A stretch of 64,000 nucleotides of DNA from Geminicoccaceae bacterium (GCA_028285265.1 JANQPX010000053.1:1-64000), one strand, 5' to 3'; counted from the stretch's first letter, positions 1 to 10,114 are shown. The notes: generated by a model not told the origin, from the letters alone. Numbers and translations are program-made.

Positions 1-100
1 CCTGATTTGCCCGATCGCGATGGAAGAAGGCCTGCGTTTCGCGATCCGCGAAGGCGGCCGGACCGTCGGTGCAGGCGTCGTCGCCAAAATCGTCGAGTAA
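1..100 (+). CDS. tuf: Elongation factor Tu, C-terminal fragment
   Basis: Only the last 32 codons lie in the window, in frame from base 2 to the TAA at 98-100. They read as the closing strand of EF-Tu domain 3, including [20 protein letters not shown] and the terminal [10 protein letters not shown], which is almost invariant in bacterial EF-Tu. EF-Tu carries aminoacyl-tRNA to the ribosome as a GTP complex. Its place directly before rpsJ matches the common str-S10 arrangement in alphaproteobacteria. The gene is cut by the window edge, not truncated biologically. Confidence 0.95.
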   Translation, partial: LICPIAMEEGLRFAIREGGRTVGAGVVAKIVE

Positions 101-112
101 CTGCTTGTGTTT

Positions 113-145
113 AAGGGCCGGCCTGGTAGGGCCGGTCCTTGCTTT
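113..145 (+). terminator. Hairpin after tuf, possible terminator or attenuator
   Basis: Arms AAGGGCCGGCC (113-123) and GGCCGGTCCTT (130-140) pair over 11 positions with one G-T wobble around a 6-base loop, followed by GCTTT. It lies 12 bases after the tuf stop and about 90 bases before rpsJ, so it could end tuf transcription or attenuate read-through into the S10 operon. The T tract is short, so full termination is uncertain. Confidence 0.55.
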
Positions 146-193
146 AAGAAGATCACGGTCGGTCTCCGACCAAGTCCCAAGGTGAATCAAGCG

Positions 194-210
194 TGGCTGG
201 CTTCCAGCCA
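194..210 (+). promoter_or_regulatory. Short leader hairpin upstream of rpsJ
   Basis: TGGCTGG (194-200) and CCAGCCA (204-210) are perfect complements around a 3-base loop, about 20 bases before the rpsJ start. S10 operon leaders in gamma-proteobacteria are bound by L4 for autoregulation. Whether this stem does the same here is only a guess, and a 7-bp stem in GC-rich DNA can arise by chance. Confidence 0.3.
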
Positions 211-231
211 GTCATGAGGTGAGCGAAAAGC

Positions 232-540
232 ATGGACGCACAAAACATCAGGATCCGCCTTAAGGCGTTCGATCATCGCGTGCTGGACCAGTCGGCAAGC
301 GAGATCGTGAATACCGCGAAGCGGACCGGTGCTCGGGTGCGCGGGCCGATCCCGTTGCCAACCCGTATGGAGAAGATCACGGTGTTGCGCTCGCCGCATA
401 TCGACAAGAAGTCGCGTGAGCAGTTCGAGATTCGAACCCACAAACGCATGCTCGATATTGTCGACCCGACTCCGCAGACCGTCGATGCGTTGATGAAGCT
501 CGATCTCGCGGCCGGTGTCGACGTCGAGATCAAGGTCTAA
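232..540 (+). CDS. rpsJ: 30S ribosomal protein S10
   Basis: S10 is a 30S head protein that also acts as NusE in transcription antitermination. The 102-residue product has the family's usual length and hallmark segments: [16 protein letters not shown] at the N terminus, GPIPLPTR in the middle and [11 protein letters not shown] near residue 65. The ATG at 232 is preceded by an AGGTGAG ribosome-binding site. It is the first gene of the S10 operon, 23 bases ahead of rplC. Confidence 0.98.
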   Translation: MDAQNIRIRLKAFDHRVLDQSASEIVNTAKRTGARVRGPIPLPTRMEKITVLRSPHIDKKSREQFEIRTHKRMLDIVDPTPQTVDALMKLDLAAGVDVEIKV

Positions 541-563
541 GGCAAGGGCTCGGGAGAAGAACT

Positions 564-1355
564 ATGCGAATTGGGCTCTTGGCCGAAAAGGTGGGCATGA
601 CGCGAATCTTCACGCCGGATGGCGAGCATGTACCGGTTACAGTACTGCGTGTCGATGACTGTGAAGTGACAGCGAATCGTACCGCAGACAAGGATGGCTA
701 CCATGCCGTTCAGCTCGGCAGTGGTAAGGCGAAGACGAAGAATGTGTCGAAGCCGATGCGGGGGCATTACGCGAAAGCCAAGGTCACACCAAAAAAGAAG
801 CTCTGCGAGTTTCGGGTCGGTGATGACGGTTTGGTCGAGCCCGGTACCAAGCTTTCGGTCAATCATTTCGTGGTCGGCCAATATGTCGATGTGTCCGGCA
901 CCAGTATTGGTAAGGGATTTGCCGGTGGCATGAAACGCCACGGTTTTGCCGGCTTGCGCGCGTCGCACGGTGTCTCGATTTCCCATCGCGCCCACGGTTC
1001 TACCGGTCAGTGTCAGGACCCGGGCAAGGTCTTCAAAGGCAAGAAGATGGCCGGTCACATGGGAGCTCGCACCCGGACTGCGCAGAACCTTTTGGTTATG
1101 GGCGTCGACCCCGAGCGTGGCTTGTTGTTGATCAAAGGCGGTGTCCCCGGTTCCAAAGGGGGCTGGGTGAAAATTGCGGATAGTGTGAAGAAGGCGTTGC
1201 CGTCTGAGGCACCCTTCCCGGCAGGTACCGTTTCGACGGCGACCCAAATTGCTGGAGAAGGCGAAATTGAAGGCACTGCGATCGACGATACGGCAAATGC
1301 CGAGGCTTCGTCCAACGCTGAAGACGCGAACAAAAATGGCGAGGAGCAGAGCTGA
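564..1355 (+). CDS. rplC: 50S ribosomal protein L3, with acidic C-terminal tail
   Basis: L3 nucleates 50S assembly next to the peptidyl-transferase centre. The start [16 protein letters not shown] and the motif around [15 protein letters not shown], including the Gln that is methylated in E. coli, are clear. At 263 residues it is about 50 longer than E. coli L3. The surplus is a low-complexity acidic tail (roughly residues 215-263, rich in Glu, Ala, Asn and Asp) with no fold I recognise; similar tails are common in alphaproteobacterial L3. The TGA stop overlaps the rplD ATG by one base. Confidence 0.97.
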   Translation: MRIGLLAEKVGMTRIFTPDGEHVPVTVLRVDDCEVTANRTADKDGYHAVQLGSGKAKTKNVSKPMRGHYAKAKVTPKKKLCEFRVGDDGLVEPGTKLSVNHFVVGQYVDVSGTSIGKGFAGGMKRHGFAGLRASHGVSISHRAHGSTGQCQDPGKVFKGKKMAGHMGARTRTAQNLLVMGVDPERGLLLIKGGVPGSKGGWVKIADSVKKALPSEAPFPAGTVSTATQIAGEGEIEGTAIDDTANAEASSNAEDANKNGEEQS

Positions 1356-1975
1356 TGGAGGTCGCGGTCACGACCTTGTCCCAGGGGGACGCCGGCAAGA
1401 TTGATCTCGCCGCTTCGGTGTTCGAGCAGCCGGTTAGGAAAGACATTTTGCATCAGGTCGTCGTTTGGCAGTTGGCCAAGCGGCGCCAGGGGACGCATAG
1501 CACCAAGACTCGTGGTGAGGTGAAGGCGACCACGAAGAAGATGTATAAGCAGAAGGGTACCGGGCGCGCTCGGCACGGTTCTGCTGACGTCACCCAGTTT
1601 CGCGGCGGTGGCGCGCCGATGGGGCCAAAGCCGAGGGACTACACCCATAGTCTGCCGAAGAAAGTCAGAAAGCTCGGTTTGAAGTCTGCACTGTCGGCCA
1701 AGTTAGCTGAGGGAAAGCTCGTTGTGTTAGATGAGGCTGTCCTTGGCGAGCCAAAAACAAAGCAGCTGGCGGAAAGCGTTGCCAAGCACGGCTGGGGCCG
1801 CACGACGTTGATCGACGGTGGTGACATCGATCGGAATTTTGGCCTGGCAGCCCGCAACCTTGTGGGCATGAAAATCCTGCAGTCCGCTGGTGCCAATGTT
1901 TACGACATTCTGCATGGCGACACCTTGGTTTTGACCAAGTCCGCTGTCGCCGCTCTTGAGGAGCGCCTGGCATGA
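1355..1975 (+). CDS. rplD: 50S ribosomal protein L4
   Basis: L4 (206 residues) lines the nascent-peptide exit tunnel and represses the S10 operon in some bacteria. The tunnel-loop region is recognisable: [20 protein letters not shown] then RARHGS and FRGGG (about residues 50-90). It starts in the stop codon of rplC and ends inside the start of rplW, with a 4-base ATGA overlap, so its translation is probably coupled to both neighbours. Confidence 0.97.
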   Translation: MEVAVTTLSQGDAGKIDLAASVFEQPVRKDILHQVVVWQLAKRRQGTHSTKTRGEVKATTKKMYKQKGTGRARHGSADVTQFRGGGAPMGPKPRDYTHSLPKKVRKLGLKSALSAKLAEGKLVVLDEAVLGEPKTKQLAESVAKHGWGRTTLIDGGDIDRNFGLAARNLVGMKILQSAGANVYDILHGDTLVLTKSAVAALEERLA

Positions 1976-2265
1976 ACAAGGAGCGCATGTATAACGTCAT
2001 CCTTGCGCCGGTGATCACCGAAAAGTCGACGATGGGCGGAGAGTTCAATCAAGTGACGTTCCGCGTGTCGAAGGACTCGACGAAGCCTGAGATCAAGGAG
2101 GCGATCGAAGCCTTGTTCGACGTCAAGGTGAGGGCGGTGAACACCCTCAATCAGAAGGGCAAGGTAAAGCGGTTTCGTGGACGTCTCGGCAAACGTAATG
2201 ACGTCAAAAAAGCGATCGTCACCCTGGAAGAGGGCCAGATGATCGACGTGACCACCGGTATCTGA
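1972..2265 (+). CDS. rplW: 50S ribosomal protein L23
   Basis: L23 (97 residues) sits at the exit of the peptide tunnel and docks trigger factor and SRP. The family signature [12 protein letters not shown] opens the protein, and [17 protein letters not shown] (about 43-60) matches the RNA-binding core. It overlaps rplD by 4 bases, and rplB follows 10 bases later. Confidence 0.97.
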   Translation: MNKERMYNVILAPVITEKSTMGGEFNQVTFRVSKDSTKPEIKEAIEALFDVKVRAVNTLNQKGKVKRFRGRLGKRNDVKKAIVTLEEGQMIDVTTGI

Positions 2266-2275
2266 GGCTAGCATC

Positions 2276-3121
2276 ATGGCACTTAAAACCTTTAAGCCAG
2301 CGACGCCCTCGCTCCGAGAACTGGTCATCGTCGACCGGTCCGAGCTTTGGAAGGGTAAGCCGGTCAAGAAGTTGACCGAAGGGCTTTCGAAGAAGGGCGG
2401 ACGCAACAACACCGGCCGCATTACCGTCTGGCACCGTGGTGGCGGGCATAAGCGCAGCTATCGAATCATTGATTTCAAACGCAACGGCAAGTTTGGCGTG
2501 CAGGGTACCGTTGAGCGGCTCGAATATGACCCGAATCGCACAGCCTTCATTGCGCTGATCAGCTATGAGGATGGCGACCAGGCCTACATTCTTGCGCCCC
2601 AACGACTGAAAGCCGGCGATAAGGTGATTGCCGACGACAAGGTCGATGTGAAGCCCGGAAATGCTGCGCCCCTGAAGAACATTCCGATCGGCACGATTAT
2701 CCATAATGTTGAGCTGAAGCCAGGCAAGGGGGGCCAGATTGCGCGCTCGGCTGGCAATTACGCGCAACTTGTCGGTCGTGATGGTGACTATGCGCAGATC
2801 CGGCTCTCGTCAGGCGAAATTCGGCGGGTCAGGCAGGAATGCATCGCATCGATGGGCGCGGTTTCCAACGCCGATCATCAGAACATCAATCTCGGCAAGG
2901 CTGGCCGCAAGCGTTGGCTCGGTCGAAAGGGTGTTGTTCGCGGTGTCGCTATGAACCCGGTTGATCATCCCCACGGTGGTGGTGAAGGTCGGACGTCAGG
3001 TGGTCGTCATCCCGTGACACCTTGGGGTAAGCCGACCAAAGGCGCCCGCACACGCCGCAACAAGAAGAGCAATCATTTGATCATCCGCTCACGCCACCAG
3101 GCAAAGAAGAGAGGAGGCTGA
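2276..3121 (+). CDS. rplB: 50S ribosomal protein L2
   Basis: L2 (281 residues) is needed for subunit joining and peptidyl-transferase activity. Near the C terminus it has the universal [20 protein letters not shown] segment, which carries the conserved His at the catalytic centre. The N-terminal [16 protein letters not shown] is typical. Length is normal. Four bases separate its TGA from the rpsS ATG. Confidence 0.98.
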   Translation: MALKTFKPATPSLRELVIVDRSELWKGKPVKKLTEGLSKKGGRNNTGRITVWHRGGGHKRSYRIIDFKRNGKFGVQGTVERLEYDPNRTAFIALISYEDGDQAYILAPQRLKAGDKVIADDKVDVKPGNAAPLKNIPIGTIIHNVELKPGKGGQIARSAGNYAQLVGRDGDYAQIRLSSGEIRRVRQECIASMGAVSNADHQNINLGKAGRKRWLGRKGVVRGVAMNPVDHPHGGGEGRTSGGRHPVTPWGKPTKGARTRRNKKSNHLIIRSRHQAKKRGG

Positions 3122-3125
3122 GTCG

Positions 3126-3404
3126 ATGCCACGCTCGGTTTGGAAAGGGCCTTTTGTCGACGGCTATCTTTATGACAAGGCGGAAAAAGCCCGCGAGTCA
3201 TCAAGGAATGAGATCATCAAGACGTGGTCTCGTCGGTCGACCATTGTGCCGGAATTCGTGGGTTTGACCTTCGCCGTCTACAACGGTCAGAAGTTTTTGC
3301 CGGTCTACGTTACCGAGAACATGGTCGGGCACAAGCTCGGCGAGTTTTCGCCGACTCGGACCTATTACGGGCACGGCGCTGATAAGAAGGCCAAGCGGCG
3401 CTGA
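3126..3404 (+). CDS. rpsS: 30S ribosomal protein S19
   Basis: S19 (92 residues) forms the head of the 30S subunit with S13 and contacts the intersubunit bridge. [14 protein letters not shown] at the N terminus and [20 protein letters not shown] at the C terminus are family hallmarks. It follows rplB at a 4-base gap. Confidence 0.98.
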   Translation: MPRSVWKGPFVDGYLYDKAEKARESSRNEIIKTWSRRSTIVPEFVGLTFAVYNGQKFLPVYVTENMVGHKLGEFSPTRTYYGHGADKKAKRR

Positions 3405-3430
3405 GCCGGTTTTGAGAGGATTTTTCCGAG

Positions 3431-3811
3431 ATGGGTAAGGAAAAACGAGAACGAACGCTCGCGGACAACCAGGCAATGGCCATGGCGCGCTTGCTGCGGA
3501 TCAGTCCGCAAAAGCTCAATCTGGTTGCCGAGATGATCCGCGGTATGAAAGCGGAGGACGCGCTGAACCAGCTGCAGTTCTCGAAGAAGGCAATCGCGCG
3601 TGACGTCAAGAAGGTGCTGATGTCGGCTGTCGCCAATGCTGAGAACAATCATGGTCTTGATGTTGACAGCTTGGTGGTGGCGGAGGCGAGCGTGGGCAAG
3701 TCGCTCATTATGAAGCGCTTCAGGCCCCGCGCACGTGGTCGCGCCGGCCGGATTGAGAAGCCGTTTTCGCGAATTCGAATCGTGGTTGAGGAACGAGAGG
3801 AGGCGGCCTGA
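3431..3811 (+). CDS. rplV: 50S ribosomal protein L22
   Basis: L22 (126 residues) spans the large subunit, and its beta-hairpin lines the exit tunnel. The core [17 protein letters not shown] (about 19-35) and the hairpin segment [19 protein letters not shown] (about 97-115) are clear. Its last base is the first base of the rpsC ATG, giving a TGATG junction. Confidence 0.97.
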   Translation: MGKEKRERTLADNQAMAMARLLRISPQKLNLVAEMIRGMKAEDALNQLQFSKKAIARDVKKVLMSAVANAENNHGLDVDSLVVAEASVGKSLIMKRFRPRARGRAGRIEKPFSRIRIVVEEREEAA

Positions 3812-4494
3812 TGGGTCAGAAAGTCAACCCAATCGGGCTCAGGCTCGGCATCAATCGAACCTGGGACAGCCGCTGGTTTGCCGATGGCACTTATGCGGAA
3901 TTGCTCGCTGAAGATCTGAAGATTCGCGAATTCCTGCAAAAGCGTCTTAAGCAGGCCGGCGTCAGCAAGATCGTCATCGAGCGGCCCGCCAAAAAGGCGC
4001 GTATCAGCATTCATACCGCACGTCCCGGCGTTGTTATCGGTAAGAAGGGTCAGGAAATTGAGACCCTTCGTAAGCAGCTTGCTGGCATGGCGACCGGTGA
4101 TGTTCATTTGAACATTGTCGAAATTCGCAAGCCTGAAATTGACGCTAAGTTGGTGGCCGAGAATATCGCCCAACAGCTTGAGCGGCGGGTGACGTTCCGA
4201 CGGGCAATGAAACGTGCCATGCAGTCGGCCATGCGCCTCGGTGCTCTCGGTATTCGTGTTCACTGCACGGGTCGACTTGGTGGCGCGGAAATCGCGCGTG
4301 GTGAGACCTATCGTGAAGGGCGGGTTCCGCTCCACACGCTTCGAGCCGATGTCGACTTCGGTCGTGCGACCGCCATGACCCCTTATGGCACCAACGGTGT
4401 TAAGGTTTGGATCTTCAAGGGCGAGATCATGGAGCACGATCCAATGGCCCAGGACAAGCGTTCCGCTGATCCGTCAGCGATGCGCGGCAATTGA
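3811..4494 (+). CDS. rpsC: 30S ribosomal protein S3
   Basis: S3 (227 residues) lies at the mRNA entry channel. [13 protein letters not shown] opens the protein, the KH RNA-binding loop appears as [11 protein letters not shown] (about 70-80), and the C domain has [12 protein letters not shown]. The length is normal with a short variable tail. Translation is coupled to rplV by the overlapping start. Confidence 0.98.
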   Translation: MGQKVNPIGLRLGINRTWDSRWFADGTYAELLAEDLKIREFLQKRLKQAGVSKIVIERPAKKARISIHTARPGVVIGKKGQEIETLRKQLAGMATGDVHLNIVEIRKPEIDAKLVAENIAQQLERRVTFRRAMKRAMQSAMRLGALGIRVHCTGRLGGAEIARGETYREGRVPLHTLRADVDFGRATAMTPYGTNGVKVWIFKGEIMEHDPMAQDKRSADPSAMRGN

Positions 4495-4507
4495 GGAATT
4501 CTGAGCC

Positions 4508-4939
4508 ATGATGCAGCCAAAAAGGACCAAGTTCAGAAAGCGTCATAAAGGACGTAATGACGGCCTCACGAAGGGCGGTGCGTCACTGAACTTTGGCGCT
4601 TTCGGTATGAAGGCGACCACTAACGCCCGTATCACCGCGCGCCAGATCGAAGCGGCGCGGCGTGCGATCACGCGTCATCTGAAACGAGCCGGGCGTGTCT
4701 GGATTCGGATTTTTCCCGATCAGCCCGTCTCAAAGAAGCCTGCCGAAGTCCGCATGGGTAAAGGTAAGGGATCGGTCGAATACTGGGTTGCCCCGGTGAA
4801 GGCCGGCCGTGTCATGTTCGAGATCGACGGCGTTCCCGCTGGGCTCGCCGAAGAGGCCATCCGTCGCGGGGCGGCAAAACTGCCGGTTCGGACGCGTTTC
4901 ATCATGCGCCCAGGTGGCGGTGCGGAGAGCCAGGCATGA
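4508..4939 (+). CDS. rplP: 50S ribosomal protein L16
   Basis: L16 helps place tRNA in the A and P sites. The product (143 residues) begins [17 protein letters not shown], a one-residue variant of the usual MLQPKRTK start, and keeps [20 protein letters not shown] and [13 protein letters not shown]. The C terminus is a few residues longer than usual (GGGAESQA). It overlaps rpmC by 4 bases. Confidence 0.97.
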   Translation: MMQPKRTKFRKRHKGRNDGLTKGGASLNFGAFGMKATTNARITARQIEAARRAITRHLKRAGRVWIRIFPDQPVSKKPAEVRMGKGKGSVEYWVAPVKAGRVMFEIDGVPAGLAEEAIRRGAAKLPVRTRFIMRPGGGAESQA

Positions 4940-5142
4940 AGGCCGAAGAATTGAGGGGCAAGACCTCTGATCAATTGAAAGAGCAGCTTTTGGACTTGAA
5001 GAAGGAGCAGTTCAACCTGCGCTTTCAGAAGGCCACCGGGCAGCTCGAGAACACTGCGCGAGTGCGCGAGGTCAGGCGGGACATCGCTAGGATCAGGACG
5101 ATCCTTTCGAGCCAGCAGCCGGCCCAGGCAAGTGCGAGCTAA
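4936..5142 (+). CDS. rpmC: 50S ribosomal protein L29
   Basis: L29 (68 residues) is a two-helix protein near the tunnel exit beside L23. The pattern [20 protein letters not shown] followed by [18 protein letters not shown] and [12 protein letters not shown] is the complete family core. It starts within the rplP stop region (ATGA). Confidence 0.96.
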   Translation: MKAEELRGKTSDQLKEQLLDLKKEQFNLRFQKATGQLENTARVREVRRDIARIRTILSSQQPAQASAS

Positions 5143-5154
5143 GGAGTAAGGGCC

Positions 5155-5394
5155 GTGCCAAGGCGCGTTTTGCAAGGAACTGTTGTGAGCGACAAGCAGG
5201 ACAAGACGATTGTCGTCAAAGTCAATCGTCGCGTGATGCATCCGCTTTACAAGAAATACATCAATCGGTCGAAAAACTACTCGGCTCATGACGAAGCGAA
5301 CCAGTTTAAGACTGGGGACACCGTTAAGATCCGCGAGTGCCGGCCGATTTCCAAGCACAAGTGCTGGGAAGTCGTTTTGGAGCCTGCCTCCTGA
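5155..5394 (+). CDS. rpsQ: 30S ribosomal protein S17
   Basis: S17 (79 residues) is a primary 16S rRNA binder with an OB fold. The GTG start at 5155 is chosen because it gives the canonical [21 protein letters not shown] terminus and follows a GGAG site. HPLYKKYI and [18 protein letters not shown] match the family. Confidence 0.96.
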   Translation: MPRRVLQGTVVSDKQDKTIVVKVNRRVMHPLYKKYINRSKNYSAHDEANQFKTGDTVKIRECRPISKHKCWEVVLEPAS

Positions 5395-5424
5395 GGCGAG
5401 CAATGTAGGTAGAGGGCGGCAGCC

Positions 5425-5793
5425 ATGATTCAGTCAGAAACCAATCTCGATGTTGCGGACAACTCCGGCGCTCGCCGCGTGCAGTGCATCCGCGTGCTCG
5501 GTGGCTCGAAGCGCCGTTGGGCCTCCGTCGGTGACATCATCGTGGTGGCCGTCAAGGAAGCGATTCCGCGGGGCAAGGTGAAGAAAGGCGATGTGCATAA
5601 GGCCGTGATCGTACGGACGGCCAAGGAGATTCATCGTCAAGATGGCAGCGCTATTCGTTTTGATCGCAACGCCGCGGTGCTGATCAATAATACCGGTGAG
5701 CCGATCGGCACGCGTATTTTCGGCCCGGTAACGCGCGAGCTTCGGGCCAAGCGCTTCATGAAGATTATCTCGCTGGCACCCGAGGTGCTTTAA
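5425..5793 (+). CDS. rplN: 50S ribosomal protein L14
   Basis: L14 has exactly the usual 122 residues and forms part of an intersubunit bridge. [20 protein letters not shown] and the later [14 protein letters not shown] are near-universal. It opens the second half of the spc-type gene set, 30 bases after rpsQ. Confidence 0.98.
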   Translation: MIQSETNLDVADNSGARRVQCIRVLGGSKRRWASVGDIIVVAVKEAIPRGKVKKGDVHKAVIVRTAKEIHRQDGSAIRFDRNAAVLINNTGEPIGTRIFGPVTRELRAKRFMKIISLAPEVL

Positions 5794-5830
5794 GCCGGCC
5801 GTTGGATCACAGGATTGAAGAGACGCCGAG

Positions 5831-6154
5831 ATGGCTAAGAAGTTGAAGATCAAGAAAGGCGACCAGGTGGTCGTAATGGCAGGCCGGGACAAAGGCAAAC
5901 GCGGTGAAGTTTTGCGCGTCATGCCTAAGGAGGACCGGTTGATCGTTCAAGGGGTGAACATGGTGCGTCGGCATACACGGCCCTCGCCGCAGCATCCGGG
6001 CGGTATCGTCGATAAGGAAGCGACGATCCACGTCTCCAATATTGCTCATGTCGACCCGAAGACGTCGGAAGCTACCCGGATCGGCTACAAGACCCTCGAC
6101 GACGGCCGCAAGGTGCGCTTTGCCAAGCGCTCCGGCGAAGTCATCGATCGATAG
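5831..6154 (+). CDS. rplX: 50S ribosomal protein L24
   Basis: L24 (107 residues) initiates 50S assembly at the 5' end of 23S rRNA. The KOW motif appears as [20 protein letters not shown] (about 8-27). [11 protein letters not shown] and [15 protein letters not shown] follow in the usual order. It ends 10 bases before rplE. Confidence 0.97.
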   Translation: MAKKLKIKKGDQVVVMAGRDKGKRGEVLRVMPKEDRLIVQGVNMVRRHTRPSPQHPGGIVDKEATIHVSNIAHVDPKTSEATRIGYKTLDDGRKVRFAKRSGEVIDR

Positions 6155-6164
6155 GAGACGGATC

Positions 6165-6704
6165 ATGGCTCGCTTGATGGCGAAATACAAAGACGAGATT
6201 CGGGGCAAGCTGCAGGAGCAGTTCAACTACAAGAACCCCATGCAGATCCCGAAGATCGAGAAGATCGTGTTGAACATGGCCGTCGGTAAGGCGGTGCAGG
6301 ACAGCAAGAAGCTTCAAACCGCGATTAAGGAAATGACCTTGATCACCGGCCAGAAGCCCTACACGTGTCGTGCCCGCAAATCGGTGGCGAATTTCAAACT
6401 CAGAGAAGGCATGCCGATCGGCTGCAAAGTGACCATGCGCGGTCAACGGATGTATGAGTTTCTCGATCGGCTGATCACCATTGCTCTCCCGCGCGTGCGC
6501 GATTTTCGCGGCGTTCCGCCGAAGAGCTTTGATGGTCGTGGCAATTACGCGATGGGTTTGAAGGAACAGATCGTTTTTCCCGAGATTAACTATGACGATG
6601 TTGACGAAATTCGCGGGATGGACGTGATCATCTGCACGACGGCGGCCAATGACGACGAGGCTAAAGCGTTGTTGGAGCATTTCAGCATGCCGTTCGCGGC
6701 GTAA
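6165..6704 (+). CDS. rplE: 50S ribosomal protein L5
   Basis: L5 binds 5S rRNA and contacts P-site tRNA. I place the start at ATG 6165 ([12 protein letters not shown]), which gives 179 residues, the family's normal length, and is preceded by GGAGACG. The frame stays open upstream into rplX but shows no L5 homology there. [20 protein letters not shown] and [16 protein letters not shown] are diagnostic. Confidence 0.97.
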   Translation: MARLMAKYKDEIRGKLQEQFNYKNPMQIPKIEKIVLNMAVGKAVQDSKKLQTAIKEMTLITGQKPYTCRARKSVANFKLREGMPIGCKVTMRGQRMYEFLDRLITIALPRVRDFRGVPPKSFDGRGNYAMGLKEQIVFPEINYDDVDEIRGMDVIICTTAANDDEAKALLEHFSMPFAA

Positions 6705-6718
6705 GAGGAGACGGGTAG

Positions 6719-7024
6719 ATGGCCAAGAAGAGCGCCGTCGAGAAGAACAAGAACCGTAGGAAGTTGGTCGACAAATACGCAGCCAAGCGTGCTGAGTTGA
6801 AGGCGATCATCAAGGACCGTGAGGCGGATCCTGGTGAGCGGTTCGAAGCGACGCTGAAGCTCGCGGCGTTGCCGCGCAACGGTGCCAAGAACAGGCTGCG
6901 CAATCGCTGCGGTCTTACCGGTCGCCCGCGTGGCTATTATCGGAAATTCGGTTTGTCCCGTATCGCCGTTCGCGAGCTCGGTTCGATCGGTCAGATTCCC
7001 GGCCTGGTCAAGTCCAGCTGGTAG
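6719..7024 (+). CDS. rpsN: 30S ribosomal protein S14 (zinc-independent long form)
   Basis: The 101-residue product is the long S14 type without the CxxC-CxxC zinc ribbon. [15 protein letters not shown] begins it, and [20 protein letters not shown] near residue 62 is the family signature. It lies 14 bases after rplE and 30 before rpsH. Confidence 0.97.
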   Translation: MAKKSAVEKNKNRRKLVDKYAAKRAELKAIIKDREADPGERFEATLKLAALPRNGAKNRLRNRCGLTGRPRGYYRKFGLSRIAVRELGSIGQIPGLVKSSW

Positions 7025-7054
7025 CGCAGATCAGGTAGTGAAGGAGAGGACGCC

Positions 7055-7447
7055 ATGTCGTTGAGCGATCCATTGGGGGATATGCTAACCCGGATCCGCA
7101 ATGGCCAGACGGCACAGAAAAGCGCCGTCGCGAGCCCGGCATCGAGGCTTCGGAGAAACGTGCTCGAAGTGCTCAAGCGCGAAGGCTATATCCGTGGCTA
7201 TTCGCAGAGCGATCAAGGCCATCAGGAGCTGTCGATTGAGCTCAAATATCACAATGGCGAGCCGGTGATCAAAGAGCTTCGACGTGTGTCCAAGCCTGGC
7301 CGGCGCGTGTATTCGGGAGTGAAGGATCTCCCGCGCATCTACAACGGGCTCGGCATCGCCATTCTGTCCACGCCGCGTGGTGTGATGTCGGATGCTGAAG
7401 CGCGCGAAGCCCATGTCGGCGGCGAAATTCTCTGCACGGTATTTTGA
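7055..7447 (+). CDS. rpsH: 30S ribosomal protein S8
   Basis: S8 (130 residues) binds the central domain of 16S rRNA and represses the spc operon in E. coli. [15 protein letters not shown] at the start and [20 protein letters not shown] at the end are family hallmarks. The TGA stop at 7445-7447 fixes the rplF start just downstream. Confidence 0.98.
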   Translation: MSLSDPLGDMLTRIRNGQTAQKSAVASPASRLRRNVLEVLKREGYIRGYSQSDQGHQELSIELKYHNGEPVIKELRRVSKPGRRVYSGVKDLPRIYNGLGIAILSTPRGVMSDAEAREAHVGGEILCTVF

Positions 7448-7449
7448 TC

Positions 7450-7983
7450 ATGTCTCGTATCGGCAAACATCCAGTCTCGATTCCAGATGGCGTGAAGATT
7501 GCGCTGTCTGGGCAGCAAATGACGGTCTCCGGCAAGCTCGGCGAACTGAGCCGCAAGCTTCCCGATGAGGTTGAAGTCAAGCAGGAAGACGGATCGGTCA
7601 CCGTCAGCCCGCGCGGCGAAGACAAGCGTTCCCGCGCTATGTGGGGCATGTCGAGAACGTTGGTATCCAACATGGTGACCGGGGTGTCGACCGGGTTCAC
7701 GCGAAATCTGGTGATCGCAGGCGTTGGTTACCGCGCAGCCTTGGATGGCAAAATCCTGAACCTGCAGCTGGGTTATAGTCACGACATCAAATACGCGATT
7801 CCTCAGGACATCGACGTCAAATGTGCGACGCCCACGCAGATCTCAATTTCGGGAGCTGACCGCCAGCGGGTCGGACAGATCGCGGCAGAGATCCGTGCAT
7901 TCAGGAAGCCTGAACCTTACAAGGGCAAGGGCATTCGTTATGACGATGAGCGGATCATCCGTAAGGAAGGCAAGAAGAAATAG
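7450..7983 (+). CDS. rplF: 50S ribosomal protein L6
   Basis: L6 sits at the base of the L7/L12 stalk. The start is ATG 7450 ([15 protein letters not shown]), two bases after the rpsH stop, rather than a TTG two codons upstream. This gives 177 residues as in E. coli. [19 protein letters not shown] and the C-terminal [13 protein letters not shown] are diagnostic. Confidence 0.97.
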   Translation: MSRIGKHPVSIPDGVKIALSGQQMTVSGKLGELSRKLPDEVEVKQEDGSVTVSPRGEDKRSRAMWGMSRTLVSNMVTGVSTGFTRNLVIAGVGYRAALDGKILNLQLGYSHDIKYAIPQDIDVKCATPTQISISGADRQRVGQIAAEIRAFRKPEPYKGKGIRYDDERIIRKEGKKK

Positions 7984-7985
7984 CC

Positions 7986-8348
7986 ATGATCAAGCCAGGA
8001 AAGCGGTTCGAGCGCAGAAAGCGGCGTACGCGCTATGCGCTGAAGGAGAGCAACCGGGGTCGGGCCAGGCTGTCGGTCTTCCGGTCGAGCAAGCATATCT
8101 ATGCGCAGGTCATCGATGATGATCAGGGACGCACGGTTGCGTCCGCGTCGTCGATTGACAAAACCTTGCGCCCCGATCTGAAGACGGGCTGTGACACGTC
8201 GGCGGCAGCAGCTGTCGGTAAGCTCGTCGCAGAGCGTGCTAAGGAAGCGGGTGTCGAGACGGTCGTGTTTGACCGCGGCGGCTACCGCTATCATGGCCGG
8301 GTCAAAGCCGTTGCTGACGCTGCGCGCGAAGCTGGCCTGAAATTCTAG
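7986..8348 (+). CDS. rplR: 50S ribosomal protein L18
   Basis: L18 (120 residues) binds 5S rRNA with L5. The basic N terminus ([15 protein letters not shown]), [18 protein letters not shown] and the C-terminal [20 protein letters not shown] are typical. It follows rplF after two bases. Confidence 0.97.
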   Translation: MIKPGKRFERRKRRTRYALKESNRGRARLSVFRSSKHIYAQVIDDDQGRTVASASSIDKTLRPDLKTGCDTSAAAAVGKLVAERAKEAGVETVVFDRGGYRYHGRVKAVADAAREAGLKF

Positions 8349-8366
8349 AGAGTTAAAGGAAAAACC

Positions 8367-8921
8367 ATGGCACGCTTCGGCGGAGATGACAGACAGGATG
8401 GCGGTGAGCTCGTAGATAAGCTTGTTAACGTCAATCGTGTCGCCAAGGTGGTTAAAGGTGGTCGGCGCTTCGGCTTCTCCGCGCTTGTTGTGGTCGGAGA
8501 CGGCAAGGGCCGGGTTGGCTATGGCGGCGGCAAAGCCCGTGAGGTTCCTGAAGCTGTTCGCAAGGCGACTGAGCAGGCGAAGCGCAGCATGGTCCGCGTA
8601 CCGCTGCGTCAGGGTCGCACGCTCCATCACGACGTCGAGGGCCGTTTTGGGGCCGGGCATGTTGTGCTGCGTGCAGCGCCTCCAGGCACTGGGATCATCG
8701 CCGGCGGTCCGATGCGCGCTGTTTTCGAAGCGCTTGGCATTGGTGACGTTGTTGCGAAGTCGATTGGAACATCCAACCCGCACAACATGATCAAGGCGAC
8801 CTTTGACGCCCTGAAAAGCACCAATTCACCGCGTTCTGTCGCCGCCAAGCGCGGCAAGAAGGTTGGTGAGATCGTTGGCCGGCGTGAGCCGAGCAACGAG
8901 GCGCGCGCGGAGGCGAGCTGA
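8367..8921 (+). CDS. rpsE: 30S ribosomal protein S5
   Basis: S5 (184 residues) contributes to decoding accuracy and to the mRNA entry site. [19 protein letters not shown] (about 23-41) and [17 protein letters not shown] match the S5 N domain. [19 protein letters not shown] and [14 protein letters not shown] match the C domain. The TGA overlaps the rpmD ATG by one base. Confidence 0.98.
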   Translation: MARFGGDDRQDGGELVDKLVNVNRVAKVVKGGRRFGFSALVVVGDGKGRVGYGGGKAREVPEAVRKATEQAKRSMVRVPLRQGRTLHHDVEGRFGAGHVVLRAAPPGTGIIAGGPMRAVFEALGIGDVVAKSIGTSNPHNMIKATFDALKSTNSPRSVAAKRGKKVGEIVGRREPSNEARAEAS

Positions 8922-9127
8922 TGGCGAAGAAGGATGACAGCGCTGGCATGATTAAGGTGACGCAGACGGGCAGTCCGATCGGGCGTCATCGCCGGCAGCG
9001 AGAGAACTTGATTGGCCTTGGTCTCAATAAAATCGGGCGGTCCAAGATTTGGCCTGATAGCCCACAAGTGCGTGGCAAGATTGATAAAGTCCACCATCTG
9101 GTGAAGGTCGAAGCCGCCGAAGGGTGA
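8921..9127 (+). CDS. rpmD: 50S ribosomal protein L30
   Basis: L30 is 68 residues here: a short variable N terminus, then IKVTQTGSPIGRHRRQRENL and GLGLNKIGRSK, the complete family core. A 90-base gap follows before rplO, the longest inside the spc set. It contains a weak GTCAC/GTGAC stem but nothing firm. Confidence 0.95.
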   Translation: MAKKDDSAGMIKVTQTGSPIGRHRRQRENLIGLGLNKIGRSKIWPDSPQVRGKIDKVHHLVKVEAAEG

Positions 9128-9217
9128 ACCGACGGGTCGGGTTGCCTATATGTAAGCTCCGGTGGATAACGTCGTCACGGTCGTGACCGCCGCCATAAGG
9201 TTCAAAGGTGAAGGGCG

Positions 9218-10102
9218 ATGAAGCTCAACGAATTGGCGCCAAATCCAGGCGCGCGTAAGGCAAAGAAGCGGGTTGGCCGTGGCATCGGTTCCGGCATGGG
9301 CAAAACCTCGACGCGGGGCCAGAAAGGCCAGCGCTCGCGCTCAGGCGTGGCCACACGCACCTTTGAAGGTGGTCAGATGCCGGTCTACCGGCGCTTGCCG
9401 AAGCGCGGGTTCACCAATCCCTTTAAGAAAGAATTCGCGCCTTTGAATCTCGATCGCCTCCAGGCTGCTATTGATGCGGGCCGGATCGACCCGAAGAAAA
9501 CTGTCGATCTGCCGGCTCTCCGCGCTGCAGGGCTGATCGGCAAGCGAAAGGACGGTATCCGTCTGCTTGCCCGCGGCGAACTCAAAACTGCCGTCACGCT
9601 TGAAATCGATAGTGCCTCTAAGGCAGCATCGGAAGCGTTGGAGAAAGCTGGCGGGACGCTGGTGCTTGGCTCGACCGAAGCTGCCGATGCTGTCGTCGTC
9701 GAGGCTGCGCCGAAGCCCGCTAAGGAAACGGCGAAGCCGAAAGCGGCCAAGAAACCCGCTGCCGAAGCGAAACCTGTTGAAGCGTCGCCGGCCCCTGAGA
9801 GTGCCGACGTCGCCGATGGTGAAGAGAAAGAACTCGACGGTGAGCGTCCCGCTGGGTTGGATGCACCCAAGGGCGACGCGGACGATCTTAAGAAGATTGG
9901 TGGCGTTGGTCCTAAGCTTGAGGGGACGCTCAACGAACTCGGCATTTATCACTTCTGGCAGATTGCTGAGTTTACACCTGACAATGTCGCGTGGGTCGAT
10001 GGCTATCTGTCCTTCAAGGGGCGGATCGATCGCGATGACTGGATCGGTCAGGCCAAGGCGTTGGCTGCGGAAGCTGGCGCAGATACGAAAGACGACGCGT
10101 AA
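9218..10102 (+). CDS. rplO: 50S ribosomal protein L15 with fused C-terminal helix-hairpin-helix-like domain
   Basis: Residues 1-155 are ordinary L15, an assembly protein of the 50S core: [20 protein letters not shown], the [14 protein letters not shown] loop, and the C-domain end GGTLVLG. L15 normally stops near 150-160 residues, but this frame runs to 294 without a stop. Residues 160-200 are an Ala/Lys/Pro/Glu linker. Residues 221-288 form a compact domain with [20 protein letters not shown] followed by a segment ending [17 protein letters not shown]. That signature is known from C-terminal extensions of other alphaproteobacterial proteins, such as L21 and NuoE, and resembles helix-hairpin-helix folds. 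The frame is continuous, with secY 12 bases downstream, so the fusion looks genuine. Function of the extension is unknown. Confidence 0.93.
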   Translation: MKLNELAPNPGARKAKKRVGRGIGSGMGKTSTRGQKGQRSRSGVATRTFEGGQMPVYRRLPKRGFTNPFKKEFAPLNLDRLQAAIDAGRIDPKKTVDLPALRAAGLIGKRKDGIRLLARGELKTAVTLEIDSASKAASEALEKAGGTLVLGSTEAADAVVVEAAPKPAKETAKPKAAKKPAAEAKPVEASPAPESADVADGEEKELDGERPAGLDAPKGDADDLKKIGGVGPKLEGTLNELGIYHFWQIAEFTPDNVAWVDGYLSFKGRIDRDDWIGQAKALAAEAGADTKDDA

Positions 10103-10114
10103 CCGGAGGCCGAT

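Noticed and set aside
537-1247. Long minus-strand open frame opposite rplC (236 codons)
   Set aside because: Shadow of a certain L3 gene in high-GC DNA; no domain likeness, no ribosome-binding site.
3649-4437. 262-codon minus-strand frame opposite rplV/rpsC
   Set aside because: The true genes are unmistakable ribosomal proteins in the opposite strand.
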